Source: Leptolyngbya sp. Heron Island J (GTDB lineage: Bacteria; Cyanobacteriota; Cyanobacteriia; Phormidesmidales; Phormidesmidaceae). From it: a stretch of 64,000 nt of DNA. This document shows, in pieces, positions 54,840 to 63,683 of this stretch. A program made the position numbers and the translations under genes. The stretch spans positions 1-64,000 of the forward strand of contig NZ_AWNH01000103.1 in the NCBI RefSeq assembly GCF_000482245.1. Reading direction: 5' to 3'. Each line of letters starts with the position of its first letter. Within the stretch, counting starts at the first letter, position 1. The notes under the pieces are model-generated. The model did not search any database. It saw only the letters and a list, made by a program, of their open reading frames with translations, and had not been told where the DNA came from.

Positions 54840-54966
54840 AGAACGCGTGCAAGGCACCTTTCATCCGAGGGGGCATTTGGATGATGGTTTCAATCTTGTG
54901 GAAACGCGTTTTACAGGTGAGCTGTCTGACCCTGGGGGCTTTATAGGGTCAGACATTTTTCTTTTA
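54840..54966 (+). ncRNA. Candidate structured small RNA
   Basis: Between the panC-cmk terminator and a second strong terminator lie about 125 bases with nested pairings: AACGCGT (54842) with ACGCGTT (54904), CAAG (54850) with CTTG (54895), and CATCC (54862) with GGATG (54879). GTCTGACCCT (54924-54933) with AGGGTCAGAC (54945-54954) and ATTTTTCTTTT makes the end. A possible promoter is TTTCTT (54802) and TAATAG (54825). No known RNA family recognised. Confidence 0.4.
54924..54966 (+). terminator. Strong terminator hairpin
   Basis: GTCTGACCCT (54924-54933) pairs with AGGGTCAGAC (54945-54954), followed by ATTTTTCTTTT. Since panC-cmk already has a terminator 150 bases before, this one likely ends a separate transcript. 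Confidence 0.75.
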
Positions 54967-55006
54967 AACGTTTGGGACGTTGCATGCAACGTCCCAAACG
55001 TTTAAA
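54963..55006. repeat. Perfect 44-base palindrome
   Basis: Two 22-base arms without a spacer, TTTAAACGTTTGGGACGTTG and two more bases, then their exact complement, centred at 54984/54985. It overlaps the T-tract of the terminator at 54924 and lies 21 bases beyond the yebC stop, so it may also end yebC transcription or bind a protein. Confidence 0.85.
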
Positions 55007-55026
55007 GACGCATCTAGAAAGATCTT

Positions 55027-55791
55027 CTAAAAGACCACAGATAAAATCTCCTCGCTCACGTCAAAGTTAGCGGTCACCGATTGCACGTCATCGAGATCTT
55101 CTAAAGCATCCATCATCTTTAACAGAGACTTGGCCTGGTCAGTATCGGTGACATCCACAGTATTACTTGGCACCCAGCGTATTTCAATATCTTTCACCTG
55201 ATAGCTCTCGGCTTTGAGATGATCGCTGAGAGTCTCTAGATCGCCAGGAGGGCACAATACCTCCGCGCCAGGAGTATCCTCATCTACCTCGGTTAGCTCA
55301 TAGGATTCGGCTCCTCCTTCAATGGCGGCTTCTAGCAGGGTGTCTTCATCTAGCTCGCCTACTACGACAACAACACCTTTTTGCTCAAACATCCAGCCGA
55401 CACAGCCGGTTTCCCCCAGGTTGCCGCCGTTCTTACTAAAAGCGGCCCGCAGATCGGCGGCGGTGCGATTGCGATTATCGGTCAGAGCTTCCACCAGCAC
55501 TGCCACACCGCCAGGACCATAGCCTTCATAGCGAATGGCTTCTAGGTCGCCATCGCTGCCTAGTTTGCCAGTGCCTTTTGCGATCGCACGATCAATGTTG
55601 TCATTGGGAACGCCTGCTGCCTTGGCCTTATCAATGGCTGTGCGCAGCTGAAAGTTACCATCCGGGTCACCGCCGCCATGTTTCGCCGCCACAATAATTT
55701 CTCGCGACAGCTTGGCAAACACCTTGCCTTTAACGGCATCAACCCGCGCCTTTTGGCGCTTAATATTTGCCCATTTACTATGACCTGCCAT
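55027..55791 (-). CDS. YebC/PmpR family protein
   Basis: A 254-residue protein with the family's first motif AGHSKWANIKRQKARVDAVKGK and the second YEGYGPGGVAVLVEALTDN. These are described as transcription regulators or, more recently, as translation factors for proline-rich stretches (as I recall). Length and domain order are standard. Ends at the 44-base palindrome. Confidence 0.92.
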   Translation of the reverse strand: MAGHSKWANIKRQKARVDAVKGKVFAKLSREIIVAAKHGGGDPDGNFQLRTAIDKAKAAGVPNDNIDRAIAKGTGKLGSDGDLEAIRYEGYGPGGVAVLVEALTDNRNRTAADLRAAFSKNGGNLGETGCVGWMFEQKGVVVVVGELDEDTLLEAAIEGGAESYELTEVDEDTPGAEVLCPPGDLETLSDHLKAESYQVKDIEIRWVPSNTVDVTDTDQAKSLLKMMDALEDLDDVQSVTANFDVSEEILSVVF

Positions 55792-55959
55792 AAAGGTGCT
55801 ACTTGTCCTATCACTAGCCCACCATTTTAGCGAGAAGTTTTGCGACCAAATTGGAAAGCTTGAGGAAGAAAAGGGCAGTGGGGAAATTGCTCAGTGCTTA
55901 GGTGTCAGTCATGGACAAAACTGTCAGGGTGCCACCCCACTACTCTCTGACACTTCCTG

Positions 55960-56991
55960 TTAAGCAATCTGTCCAGCCCGCACCGCTGCGCCAATCAAGC
56001 CGACGCTCTGATTAGTGACCAAATGAACAGGTACATCTTCGAGCAGCGGACTCATTCGCCCTTTATGGCCAAAGGCCGATAGAAAACTACCGTCGCGGAT
56101 CAGGGGCATATTTTTGGCAGTCACACCCCCAGCTACGTAGAGGCCCCCATAGGGCAACAGCATGAGGGCTAAATCACCGGCAGCTGCACCATAGGCATCG
56201 ATAAAAATTTCCATGGTGCGCTCGGCGGTACGGTCGGTGGTTGCCGCTCCGGAAATCGCTGCGGCTGGATCTGGCAGTTCGCTCCGTTTGCCTGCGCCGC
56301 GTTCCCAGTTGCTGACAATCTCGGCCAGCTCTTTAGACTCGGTGGCAAAGTCGCGATCGCGCAAAAACTGATATATCGAAATGATTCCTTGACCTGAAAC
56401 TACCCGTTCTACAGAGACACGGGAAATCGAATGTTTTTCTAAAAGATATTGCCTCAATTGAAATTCCAGCTCTGAGCGGGGGGCAAAATCCACATGGCCA
56501 CCTTCGGATGGAAACACCTGATAGTGGCCATTGCGGTTAATCAAAAACCCTTGACCCAGCCCCGTGCCCGCCCCAATGATGGCAATTGGAGCATCCGGGT
56601 GAACGTCACCAGTTTGTAGCGTGACGACATCCTCTGACTTGAGACCCAGCACCCCATAGCCAACCGCCGCAAAATCATTAATCAGCTCGACTACCTTAAG
56701 ATCGAGTTCATCGGCAATGCGATCGCCGCTCAGTAGCCAGGCCAGATTGGTCAGCTGAGAACGATTGTCGATCACAGGGCCTGCGATGGCAAAACAAGCC
56801 GCTTGGGGTTGAGCCGAGACCGGAGCGGTCGCCAAAAAGTCTTTGACCATAGGCACCAGATCGGTGTAGTCACTACTGACAAATCGTTGTTCGTAGAGGG
56901 TTTCTTGAGCACTATCTGCGGTGCTGTCCGCCTGTACTAAACGCAGAATAGTTTTAGTACCGCCAATATCACCAGCCAATAGTTGAAGCAT
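55960..56991 (-). CDS. glk: Glucokinase
   Basis: A 343-residue ROK-unrelated, bacterial-type glucokinase. LAGDIGGTKTILRLV binds phosphate, and IIGAGTGLGQGFL and LYVAGGVTAKN are further family marks. It makes glucose 6-phosphate from ATP and glucose, for heterotrophic sugar use and glycogen turnover. Confidence 0.92.
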   Translation of the reverse strand: MLQLLAGDIGGTKTILRLVQADSTADSAQETLYEQRFVSSDYTDLVPMVKDFLATAPVSAQPQAACFAIAGPVIDNRSQLTNLAWLLSGDRIADELDLKVVELINDFAAVGYGVLGLKSEDVVTLQTGDVHPDAPIAIIGAGTGLGQGFLINRNGHYQVFPSEGGHVDFAPRSELEFQLRQYLLEKHSISRVSVERVVSGQGIISIYQFLRDRDFATESKELAEIVSNWERGAGKRSELPDPAAAISGAATTDRTAERTMEIFIDAYGAAAGDLALMLLPYGGLYVAGGVTAKNMPLIRDGSFLSAFGHKGRMSPLLEDVPVHLVTNQSVGLIGAAVRAGQIA

Positions 56992-57224
56992 AATAGTTTC
57001 AAAATAAATTCAAACTTAGAGAGAGCTGCTCAGACCGATTGAAAGCATCGTTCAAACCAGGTCTGCATCGCTCAAAGATAAATTCTGAGCCCCCAGGCAA
57101 AATCATCCTCCACGTCAGCCCCAGGATTCTTAGAAAGATGTTAAGAGCTAACCTCTATGCTTGATGATTTCTTAAAGGATAATTGCCTACAGCCTGTTCA
57201 ACATCATCTATCGCAGTCAGTGTT

Positions 57225-58376
57225 ATGCCCTCCCAACTAACCACGCCCATAGTCGACATTCTAGACCGCGCCCTAAACGGTCAGGATATTTCGCCAGATG
57301 ACGGCATCGCCTTACTAAGCCAGCCTACTGCCGCCGCCCGAGAGACCATCCGAGCGGCGGCTGATCAGCTTCGCCAGCAACAGGTGGGTGATACTGTCAC
57401 CTATGTCATTAATCGCAATATAAATTACACCAATATCTGTGAACAGCACTGTAGTTTTTGTGCGTTTCGTCGAGATGAAGGACAGCCAGGAGCATACTGG
57501 CTTAACTGGGAAAACATTCTTGAAAAAGCCACGGCAGCCGTTGAGACCGGGGCAACGGAAATCTGCATGCAGGGAGGTCTGAATCCGACAGCAAAAGTCA
57601 ATGACCGTTCATTGGACCACTATCAACAATTGGTGACAACGATCAAGGACAAATTTCCTCAGCTCCATATCCATGCTTTTTCACCGCAGGAAGTGCAGTT
57701 TATTGCCCGTGAGGATGGTTTAACATTTGCCACGGTGATCCGAGAACTGGCCCAGGCGGGTGTTGGTTCGCTACCCGGCACTGCCGCTGAAGTGCTGGAT
57801 GATCGGGTGCGACGGGTGCTGTGTCCTGAAAAAATTGATGCCACGACCTGGGTGGAGATTGTCACGACGGCCCATGAGCTAGGGATGCCTACCACCAGTA
57901 CCATGCTATCCGGCCATATTGAAACGATTGAGCAGCAAATTGGCCATTTTGAAACACTTCGCCAGCTACAGCAGCGCTCCTTATCTCAGGGTGAGACCGG
58001 CATTAGTGAATTTATCTTGCTGCCGTTTGTCGGCCAAGATGCTCCGGCTCCTTTGCGTAAGCGAGTGGGTCGTGACCAGCCGGTGATAGCCGATGCCCTC
58101 TTGCTCACCGCAGTTGCCCGGATTTATTTGGGTCGCTGGATCAAAAACCATCAGCCGAGCTGGGTCAAACTAGGTCTGGACGGCGCTACTGAGGCACTAC
58201 GTTGGGGCTGCAATGACATTGGGGGTACCCTGATGGAAGAGCATATTACCTCCATGGCCGGAGCCCAGGGGGGAACCTGTCAATCGGTGGCAGATTTGAC
58301 GGGTGCGATCGCCACCCTCAACCGTCCCAGCCAACAGCGAGATACTCTGTACAACCTGATTTCAGCCAATTATTAA
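57225..58376 (+). CDS. cofH: FO synthase subunit CofH
   Basis: A 383-residue radical SAM enzyme. CEQHCSFC (C72, C76, C79) is the CxxxCxxC cluster motif. CofH joins tyrosine-derived hydroxybenzyl to ribitylaminouracil, and CofG closes the ring to make FO, the deazaflavin used by cyanobacterial photolyases. No cofG is nearby. ATG at 57225 is preferred over the TTG 14 codons upstream. Confidence 0.92.
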   Translation: MPSQLTTPIVDILDRALNGQDISPDDGIALLSQPTAAARETIRAAADQLRQQQVGDTVTYVINRNINYTNICEQHCSFCAFRRDEGQPGAYWLNWENILEKATAAVETGATEICMQGGLNPTAKVNDRSLDHYQQLVTTIKDKFPQLHIHAFSPQEVQFIAREDGLTFATVIRELAQAGVGSLPGTAAEVLDDRVRRVLCPEKIDATTWVEIVTTAHELGMPTTSTMLSGHIETIEQQIGHFETLRQLQQRSLSQGETGISEFILLPFVGQDAPAPLRKRVGRDQPVIADALLLTAVARIYLGRWIKNHQPSWVKLGLDGATEALRWGCNDIGGTLMEEHITSMAGAQGGTCQSVADLTGAIATLNRPSQQRDTLYNLISANY

Positions 58377-58495
58377 CAGACGCATCCAATCGTTAATGTT
58401 TGCTCCAATCTAGTTCTATTCCCGTGGCAGATTTGTAGAGTAGTTCAGGATATTCACACATCCAATGTCTTAGTTCTCACCGCCCCGTTAGCTGC

Positions 58496-59197
58496 ATGCT
58501 CAAACTTATCAGCATCTTGCCACCGGCCAAGCAGCATAAGCTCCGTAAACATCTCAACCAACATCGTTCACTACTGACATTAGACACCTCCAGCTATGGC
58601 ATAGGACGGCAACGTTACTGGTTAGAACATGAGCCCGTTTTAGGCAGCTGTGGCCGTTCCTATCAACTGGCTGTGCGTCAGCCTCAATTTTGGCATTTCT
58701 GCCAAACCATCTATCAACGGGCCTATCGTATTGGTCTGCCGGATCAAGAGGCTCTGCAACCCGATGTGGGCTTAGTTGCCTATGGCGGCATTGGCATTCG
58801 AGAGCATCGTGACGATCCCTATGCCGCCTGTCCAGCCGTCAGTATTAACCTGTCCACCAGCCCGACCCAGTGGGGCTATACCGCCAACTATGCTGGCTAT
58901 GACAAACGCTATCCCAGGCGAGCCCAGGAGCAAGTTCATCGATTGCCACCGGGAGCGATTGTCATGTTCAATAGTCAAAATCCGCACCGTGTGATCAATC
59001 CCGATCGCGAACGCTGGTCGATTAATCTATGGCGGATCTCCTCCTCCTCTCGACCTTATTTCCAGAGCTATTTAGAAGCCCATCCCTTAACCCACAATAA
59101 TACGGTAAGCTTTTTCTCACAGGTGGGAGAAAAAGTCTATGGCCAAAATCGAGCAGAAGGACGTGCAAATTGGGGACCTACAGTGGGTTTACCGTGA
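58496..59197 (+). CDS. 2-oxoglutarate/Fe(II) oxygenase-like protein
   Basis: A 233-residue protein with the iron triad layout of 2OG oxygenases: H104 and D106 (IREHRDDPYA), H164 (QNPHRVINP) and R173 (RERWSINLWR), the Arg for 2-oxoglutarate. The family is not named and the substrate is unknown. The 3' end runs 59 bases into the next gene in another frame, and that gene has a good ribosome binding site within this one. Confidence 0.65.
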   Translation: MLKLISILPPAKQHKLRKHLNQHRSLLTLDTSSYGIGRQRYWLEHEPVLGSCGRSYQLAVRQPQFWHFCQTIYQRAYRIGLPDQEALQPDVGLVAYGGIGIREHRDDPYAACPAVSINLSTSPTQWGYTANYAGYDKRYPRRAQEQVHRLPPGAIVMFNSQNPHRVINPDRERWSINLWRISSSSRPYFQSYLEAHPLTHNNTVSFFSQVGEKVYGQNRAEGRANWGPTVGLP

Positions 59198-59990
59198 ACT
59201 AGTCCCTGATAATCCCAACGATAAACCGCCTGTCTTGATGCTCCATGGTTTAGTCTCCCAAAGCTATAGCTGGCGGGAGGTCATGCCCGCCCTGGCAGCC
59301 CAGGGATTTCGTAGCATTGCGCCCGACTGGATTGGTCACGGTTCATCGTCTAAACCTGACAAGCGTCAGTTTGCCTATGACCCAACCACCTATCTCAATG
59401 CCCTGAGTGAATATATTGACACCCTGGAACTGAGCCGATTTTCCCTGGTCGTTCAGGGTTTTTTGGGAGCAACCGGGCTCCTGTATGCTGCTCAGCATCC
59501 CGACAAAATTGAGAAGCTGATTATTCTCAATACGCCCCTGCCTCCCAAGGCAAATTTACCGTTGCCAGTAAAGATGATGGGCTGGCCTTTTGTCGGTGAC
59601 ATGATGACCCAGGACCCGCTGTTAGTGGATCGCACTCTAGAAGGCGGTGGCCCTTATCAGGTATCTGATGAAGATCTGGATATCTATCGTCGCCCATTTC
59701 TCAAAAGTTCTGATGTGGGTCGTGCCTTGATGTGGACCATCCGCGCTATGAAAATGCCCCAAATCACCGAACAGATTGCCCAGGGATTTGCCAATTGGCC
59801 ACGACCTACCCTGGTGGCCTGGGGCATCTCGGACCCCTGGCTATCGGCGGCGGATGCTAAGACATTTGCCCAGGGTCTAGATGACGGGGAATATGTGGAA
59901 CTTGAAGAAGTGGGTCACTATGCCCAAGAAGATTGGGCAGAAAAAGTGAGTGAAGCCGTGGTGCCGTTTTTACGCAAGCAGGAATTCTAA
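59139..59990 (+). CDS. Alpha/beta hydrolase-fold protein without nucleophile
   Basis: A 283-residue protein with the full alpha/beta hydrolase fold: VLMLHGLVSQSYSW, FRSIAPDWIGHGSSSKP, and an acid-base end GVSEEDVGHYAQEDW-like at EEVGHYAQEDW. The nucleophile elbow reads VVQGFLGATG (104-113) where GxSxG or QDWGG is expected, so the Ser/Asp is Gly107. I recall cyanobacterial homologs with the same QGFLG, which suggests a conserved non-hydrolytic role. GGGAGAAAAAG precedes the ATG. Confidence 0.8.
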   Translation: MAKIEQKDVQIGDLQWVYRELVPDNPNDKPPVLMLHGLVSQSYSWREVMPALAAQGFRSIAPDWIGHGSSSKPDKRQFAYDPTTYLNALSEYIDTLELSRFSLVVQGFLGATGLLYAAQHPDKIEKLIILNTPLPPKANLPLPVKMMGWPFVGDMMTQDPLLVDRTLEGGGPYQVSDEDLDIYRRPFLKSSDVGRALMWTIRAMKMPQITEQIAQGFANWPRPTLVAWGISDPWLSAADAKTFAQGLDDGEYVELEEVGHYAQEDWAEKVSEAVVPFLRKQEF

Positions 59991-60054
59991 CGATAAATTT
60001 TCTGGTGTTGCTGAGGCTCGGGATGATGTCATCTACAAGATGCTGGTGAATGGT

Positions 60055-60093
60055 CGTTGCTGATCCATCGGTGTAACCTCCAAATCAGCAACG
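60055..60093. terminator. Hairpin between convergent genes
   Basis: CGTTGCTGAT (60055-60064) pairs with ATCAGCAACG (60084-60093), in the gap between the hydrolase-fold gene and the oppositely oriented membrane protein gene. Confidence 0.6.
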
Positions 60094-60096
60094 GCA

Positions 60097-60450
60097 TTAT
60101 TCTTTGTTAGGCAGCTGTTTTTTTAACTCTGCTAACAATATTGCCTGTTCTTCCTGCAGGCTGTTGAGTCGCTGTAAGATTGTTGCGATTTGTTGTTCTT
60201 GAGAGGTTTCTGGGGTCGTTGTTTTGGTCAGTAGCCAGCGACCCAGGGAGAAGGGAGAACGACCCAGCCACTTGAGAAGACGATGGAGCAGCTGGCCGGT
60301 GAGGGAGATACTGAGCTGCAGCAAGATGATTAGGGTAATTGCGATCGCAACCAGCCAGTAGGGATGATGTAATCCCCACAAAACTGCTGTCTCGGTCGGT
60401 GTCAATACCGCGCCAACGCCTAATCCCACTAACAATAGACTACCCCCCAT
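60097..60450 (-). CDS. Small membrane protein with C-terminal coiled coil
   Basis: A 117-residue protein with two hydrophobic spans (SLLLVGLGVGAVLTPTETAV and WLVAIAITLIILLQLSISL) and a Gln/Glu/Leu coiled coil (about 85-112). The start at ATG 60450 lies in a 20-base duplication (ACCCCCCATCAATCA at 60442 and 60462). Unknown role. Confidence 0.55.
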   Translation of the reverse strand: MGGSLLLVGLGVGAVLTPTETAVLWGLHHPYWLVAIAITLIILLQLSISLTGQLLHRLLKWLGRSPFSLGRWLLTKTTTPETSQEQQIATILQRLNSLQEEQAILLAELKKQLPNKE

Positions 60451-60480
60451 CAATCACCGCCACCCCCCATCAATCAACCC

Positions 60481-61518
60481 TTAATCATCCCGTCGGTCAC
60501 GTCGCCATCGCTTGCGATGTTGTAACTCACGCTTTACCGCAATACTCCACTTATCGACCAGGGTGATCATTGCAGGCATATCCCGAGAGACCTTATCTTC
60601 CCAGCCTAGCTCAGCTACTACCGACTTAAAGGTACGACGTTTGGTCATGCGATAAGCAATTTCTTCCACCTCATGCCAGGTCAAATTGCTTTCAATATTC
60701 GCTTTAGTAATTACGGTCAACAGATTGGTATATCGATTTCCCTCCGCTTCAGTCATCATCGTGTGGGGAATATCTAACACGCGCGCAAAGCTGTGATACC
60801 AGCAGTAGGGCTGATGTTCGAGTGCCGCCTCAAAAAAACGCTTATGGTCATAGTTATTCACAGCGCGATCGCTTTCACTAGAAACCATAAAAATTGGGGC
60901 AATGGAAGACTTTTTAATGCGCTTAAAGTTGTATTTGGCGATCCGCAACACCGCCCGCAGGGCAGAAATCTCAAACCCTGGATAGCTAGGTCCCAACAGT
61001 TTTTCCCATTCAAAATACGTATCGATATGTTTAACAAACAAATCGATCACCTTGCTACTAGAACTAAAATAGGGCGCAAACAAAATTGTCCGGTAGATTT
61101 CATCTGTTTTTTCCATCGCCAGCCAGGTAGCCAGCGTGGCACCACCGGATAACCCCCCAATCACGACCTGGGACCCCATCATCCTGGCAATTTTGAGCCA
61201 CTGCAAACCAAATTTTAGATAGATGCGTGGATCATCGGTTAGCGGTGGGGGGTTGCCAGGTCCCCACTGGCCTGCCAGACCATGGCCTGGCAGTAAAGGC
61301 ACCAGTACATTAAACCCAGCTTTGTGCAGCATCTGGGCCATGGGAATAAACTGGTATGGCCCAGCAGTGAAACCATGAAAAAATAAACAAACCTTGTCAG
61401 TTGGTTGACTATGGAACAAAAAATATGAACGACAAAGCTGGTCAATCAGCGATAGCTTTGACTCACGCGCCGATATTTTTTGCTCTAGCACCGTTTTAAG
61501 CGTCAGGTAATCCGCCAT
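60481..61518 (-). CDS. Alpha/beta hydrolase (serine hydrolase)
   Basis: A 345-residue protein with a helical lid. KVCLFFHGFTAGPYQFIPMA is the oxyanion strand, and VVIGGLSGGATLATWLA holds the nucleophile Ser in GxSxG. The Asp in SSESDRAVNNYD and the His in DIPHTMM complete the triad. It resembles lysophospholipase/carboxylesterase types; substrate unknown. ATG at 61518 is chosen over a GTG seven codons upstream. Confidence 0.8.
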   Translation of the reverse strand: MADYLTLKTVLEQKISARESKLSLIDQLCRSYFLFHSQPTDKVCLFFHGFTAGPYQFIPMAQMLHKAGFNVLVPLLPGHGLAGQWGPGNPPPLTDDPRIYLKFGLQWLKIARMMGSQVVIGGLSGGATLATWLAMEKTDEIYRTILFAPYFSSSSKVIDLFVKHIDTYFEWEKLLGPSYPGFEISALRAVLRIAKYNFKRIKKSSIAPIFMVSSESDRAVNNYDHKRFFEAALEHQPYCWYHSFARVLDIPHTMMTEAEGNRYTNLLTVITKANIESNLTWHEVEEIAYRMTKRRTFKSVVAELGWEDKVSRDMPAMITLVDKWSIAVKRELQHRKRWRRDRRDD

Positions 61519-61682
61519 AGTAACGTGATGTCTGGACACAGTCGCATACTAACGCCCAGACTCGGCATATTCCGAAAAGATTGCGAGACTGCTTAATATC
61601 TGGCTCGGAGTCTACTGTGCTCAGAATAGGGGTGGAAAATCAAGTGCTTTAAGAGGACCATTGACGGGAACAGTCGCGATCA

Positions 61683-62054
61683 TTATTCGGCGGGTGGCTC
61701 CTCTTGCAAATCGGCATTATTCGTCAGCAAAATCACTTCACCACTGCCATCTACGATGCATGAACCCTTCTCCTCAGGGAGTTCTACCATGGACCACAGG
61801 ATCAAATAGGTGCCATCTTCCATCGCTTCTGAGGGTTCAAGCTTTGGCGTTCGTTCAAGGGTGGCTAGGGTTTCGTAACAGCTGCGGGCAATGGCTTCGA
61901 CATCATCTGGAATCACCGGCTTTTTGGGGCCACAGGAACTGATGCCGCTGAACAGCAAGAGCAGCAGCAAACAATTCAGCCTGGTAGCGCCTGAGCCCAG
62001 GTAGCGCTTACGTTGTGCCGCGCGGCACTTAATAGATATCCTTGACAGAATCAT
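61683..62054 (-). CDS. Small putative lipoprotein
   Basis: A 123-residue protein. A basic N-terminus is followed by LLLLLLFSGISSCGPKK, a lipobox (ISSC) for lipid attachment. The mature part has two cysteines (SCYETL and GSCIVDG) that may pair. Unknown function. Confidence 0.65.
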   Translation of the reverse strand: MILSRISIKCRAAQRKRYLGSGATRLNCLLLLLLFSGISSCGPKKPVIPDDVEAIARSCYETLATLERTPKLEPSEAMEDGTYLILWSMVELPEEKGSCIVDGSGEVILLTNNADLQEEPPAE

Positions 62055-62223
62055 TCCTTAAACCGGTAACGCCCTTACAATCAATAGGAGCTGGTACAGC
62101 AAATGTGCATTAGGATATTTGCGCATTACATTGGTGGCGTCATCAATACCTTACAAGGTACTCAGTCTCATCACCAATGTGACCAGCGATTAGCAGCTTA
62201 CAGAACTTTTAGACCCAGTCCCC

Positions 62224-62730
62224 ATGCAATTATTTCGATTTATTCTGCCCCTGTTGGTTGCCATTTGCCTATTGTTCACTGGCTCTCCTGCTTTAGCTGC
62301 ACCTGTAGCTGTATTGCCGGGTCTCAAAGGAGTATTTACGGGTACTCCCCCCACTGATATCGGTGTTTATGAGCAGCAACTGAGTGCCTGTCCCACCTCG
62401 CCTAACTGTGTTAGCAGCAGCGCTAGTGATGATGAACACTATATTGCGCCGATTGAGTATACAGCTGCATCTGATGCGGTCCGCGACAAACTGGTGGCCG
62501 TTTTGAACAATCAGCCCCGTACTGAAATTGTTGAACAGACCGATGAGTATATTCGAGTCGAGTTTACCAGCCGTCTGATGGGGTTTGTAGACGATGCTGA
62601 ATTTTATTTTTCGCCCGATGGTAAAACCGTTGCCATCCGTTCTGCGGCGCGGTTAGGTGAATCGGATTTGGGTGTGAATCGGCGGCGGCTAGAGCAGTTT
62701 CGCTTGGCGCTCCAGAGTTTAGGCGCTTAA
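62224..62730 (+). CDS. DUF1499 family exported protein
   Basis: A 168-residue protein with a signal peptide (about 1-25, ending ALAA). The mature domain has CPTSPNCVSSSASDDEHYIAP, the DUF1499 signature with its two cysteines, and FTSRLMGFVDDAEFYF. Exported and probably peripheral to membranes; function unknown, though the family is common in cyanobacteria and plastids. Confidence 0.82.
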   Translation: MQLFRFILPLLVAICLLFTGSPALAAPVAVLPGLKGVFTGTPPTDIGVYEQQLSACPTSPNCVSSSASDDEHYIAPIEYTAASDAVRDKLVAVLNNQPRTEIVEQTDEYIRVEFTSRLMGFVDDAEFYFSPDGKTVAIRSAARLGESDLGVNRRRLEQFRLALQSLGA

Positions 62731-62761
62731 GGATAACAACTGCTGATCGGATCAAAATACC

Positions 62762-63610
62762 GTGGTCTCTAATCATTGCCATATTCGACCCATGACTCGC
62801 GGCGAGCTAGACATTGCCGTTGATTGGGCTGCTGCAGAAGGCTGGAATCCAGGGCTGTACGATGCTGATTGCTTTTACCATGCTGACCCCACTGGGTTTT
62901 TGATGGGGTTTCTCGATGGCGAACCGCTGGCTTCGATTTCAGCTATTAAGTATGGTGATTCCTTTGGTTTTATTGGCTTTTATATTGTCAAACCAGAATT
63001 TCGGGGGCAAGGCCACGGGTTGGCCCTTTGGCATGCAGCGCTTGAGTCTCTCAAAGGGCGTAATGTTGGCCTAGACGGTGTGGTTGCCCAACAGGAAAAC
63101 TACGTCAAGTCTGGGTTTAGCCTGGCGTATCGGCAGATCCGCTATGAGGGATTGGGTGGGGGCATTAGCGCTGCTTCGAGCTGCACACCATTGGCCGCAT
63201 TGCCAGTGGAGAAAGTTGTTGAGTATGATCGGCAATTTTTTCCTGAGGTGCGATCGCACTTTATCCAATGCTGGGTTATCCAACCCCATCACCATGCCAT
63301 CGCCATAGTAAAGGAGCAAACCCTGGTGGGCTATGGCGTCCTGCGCCCCTGCCGCAGTGGCTATAAGATTGGCCCACTGTTTGCCGACACCGCAACCATG
63401 GCCGATGCAATCTTCCGAACCCTGGTAGCCAACGTTCCCCCAGGACAGCCATTTTATTTAGATGTCCCAGAAGTTAATAGCGCCGCCATTGCCCTGGCTG
63501 AGCACTATGAAATGCGCTGTGTATTTGAAACAGCGCGGATGTATACCCAGAGCGCTCCACAGTTACCCCTCAACAAAATTTTTGGTGTAACCACGTTTGA
63601 GTTAGGGTAG
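62762..63610 (+). CDS. Double GNAT-domain acetyltransferase
   Basis: A 282-residue protein with two GNAT-fold halves. The first (about 5-135) has FIGFYIVKPEFRGQGHGLALW, the acetyl-CoA loop; the second (about 145-280) is the YitH-like half and ends with YLDVPEVNSAAIALAEHY. Starts at GTG (62762), or at an ATG ten codons later. Acceptor unknown. Confidence 0.82.
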   Translation: MVSNHCHIRPMTRGELDIAVDWAAAEGWNPGLYDADCFYHADPTGFLMGFLDGEPLASISAIKYGDSFGFIGFYIVKPEFRGQGHGLALWHAALESLKGRNVGLDGVVAQQENYVKSGFSLAYRQIRYEGLGGGISAASSCTPLAALPVEKVVEYDRQFFPEVRSHFIQCWVIQPHHHAIAIVKEQTLVGYGVLRPCRSGYKIGPLFADTATMADAIFRTLVANVPPGQPFYLDVPEVNSAAIALAEHYEMRCVFETARMYTQSAPQLPLNKIFGVTTFELG

Positions 63611-63683
63611 TGCGATCGCCTTAGAACGCTACAATATTAGAAATAAATATTAAGTGTTCGTTACATTGGGACGGGAGTTGGTT

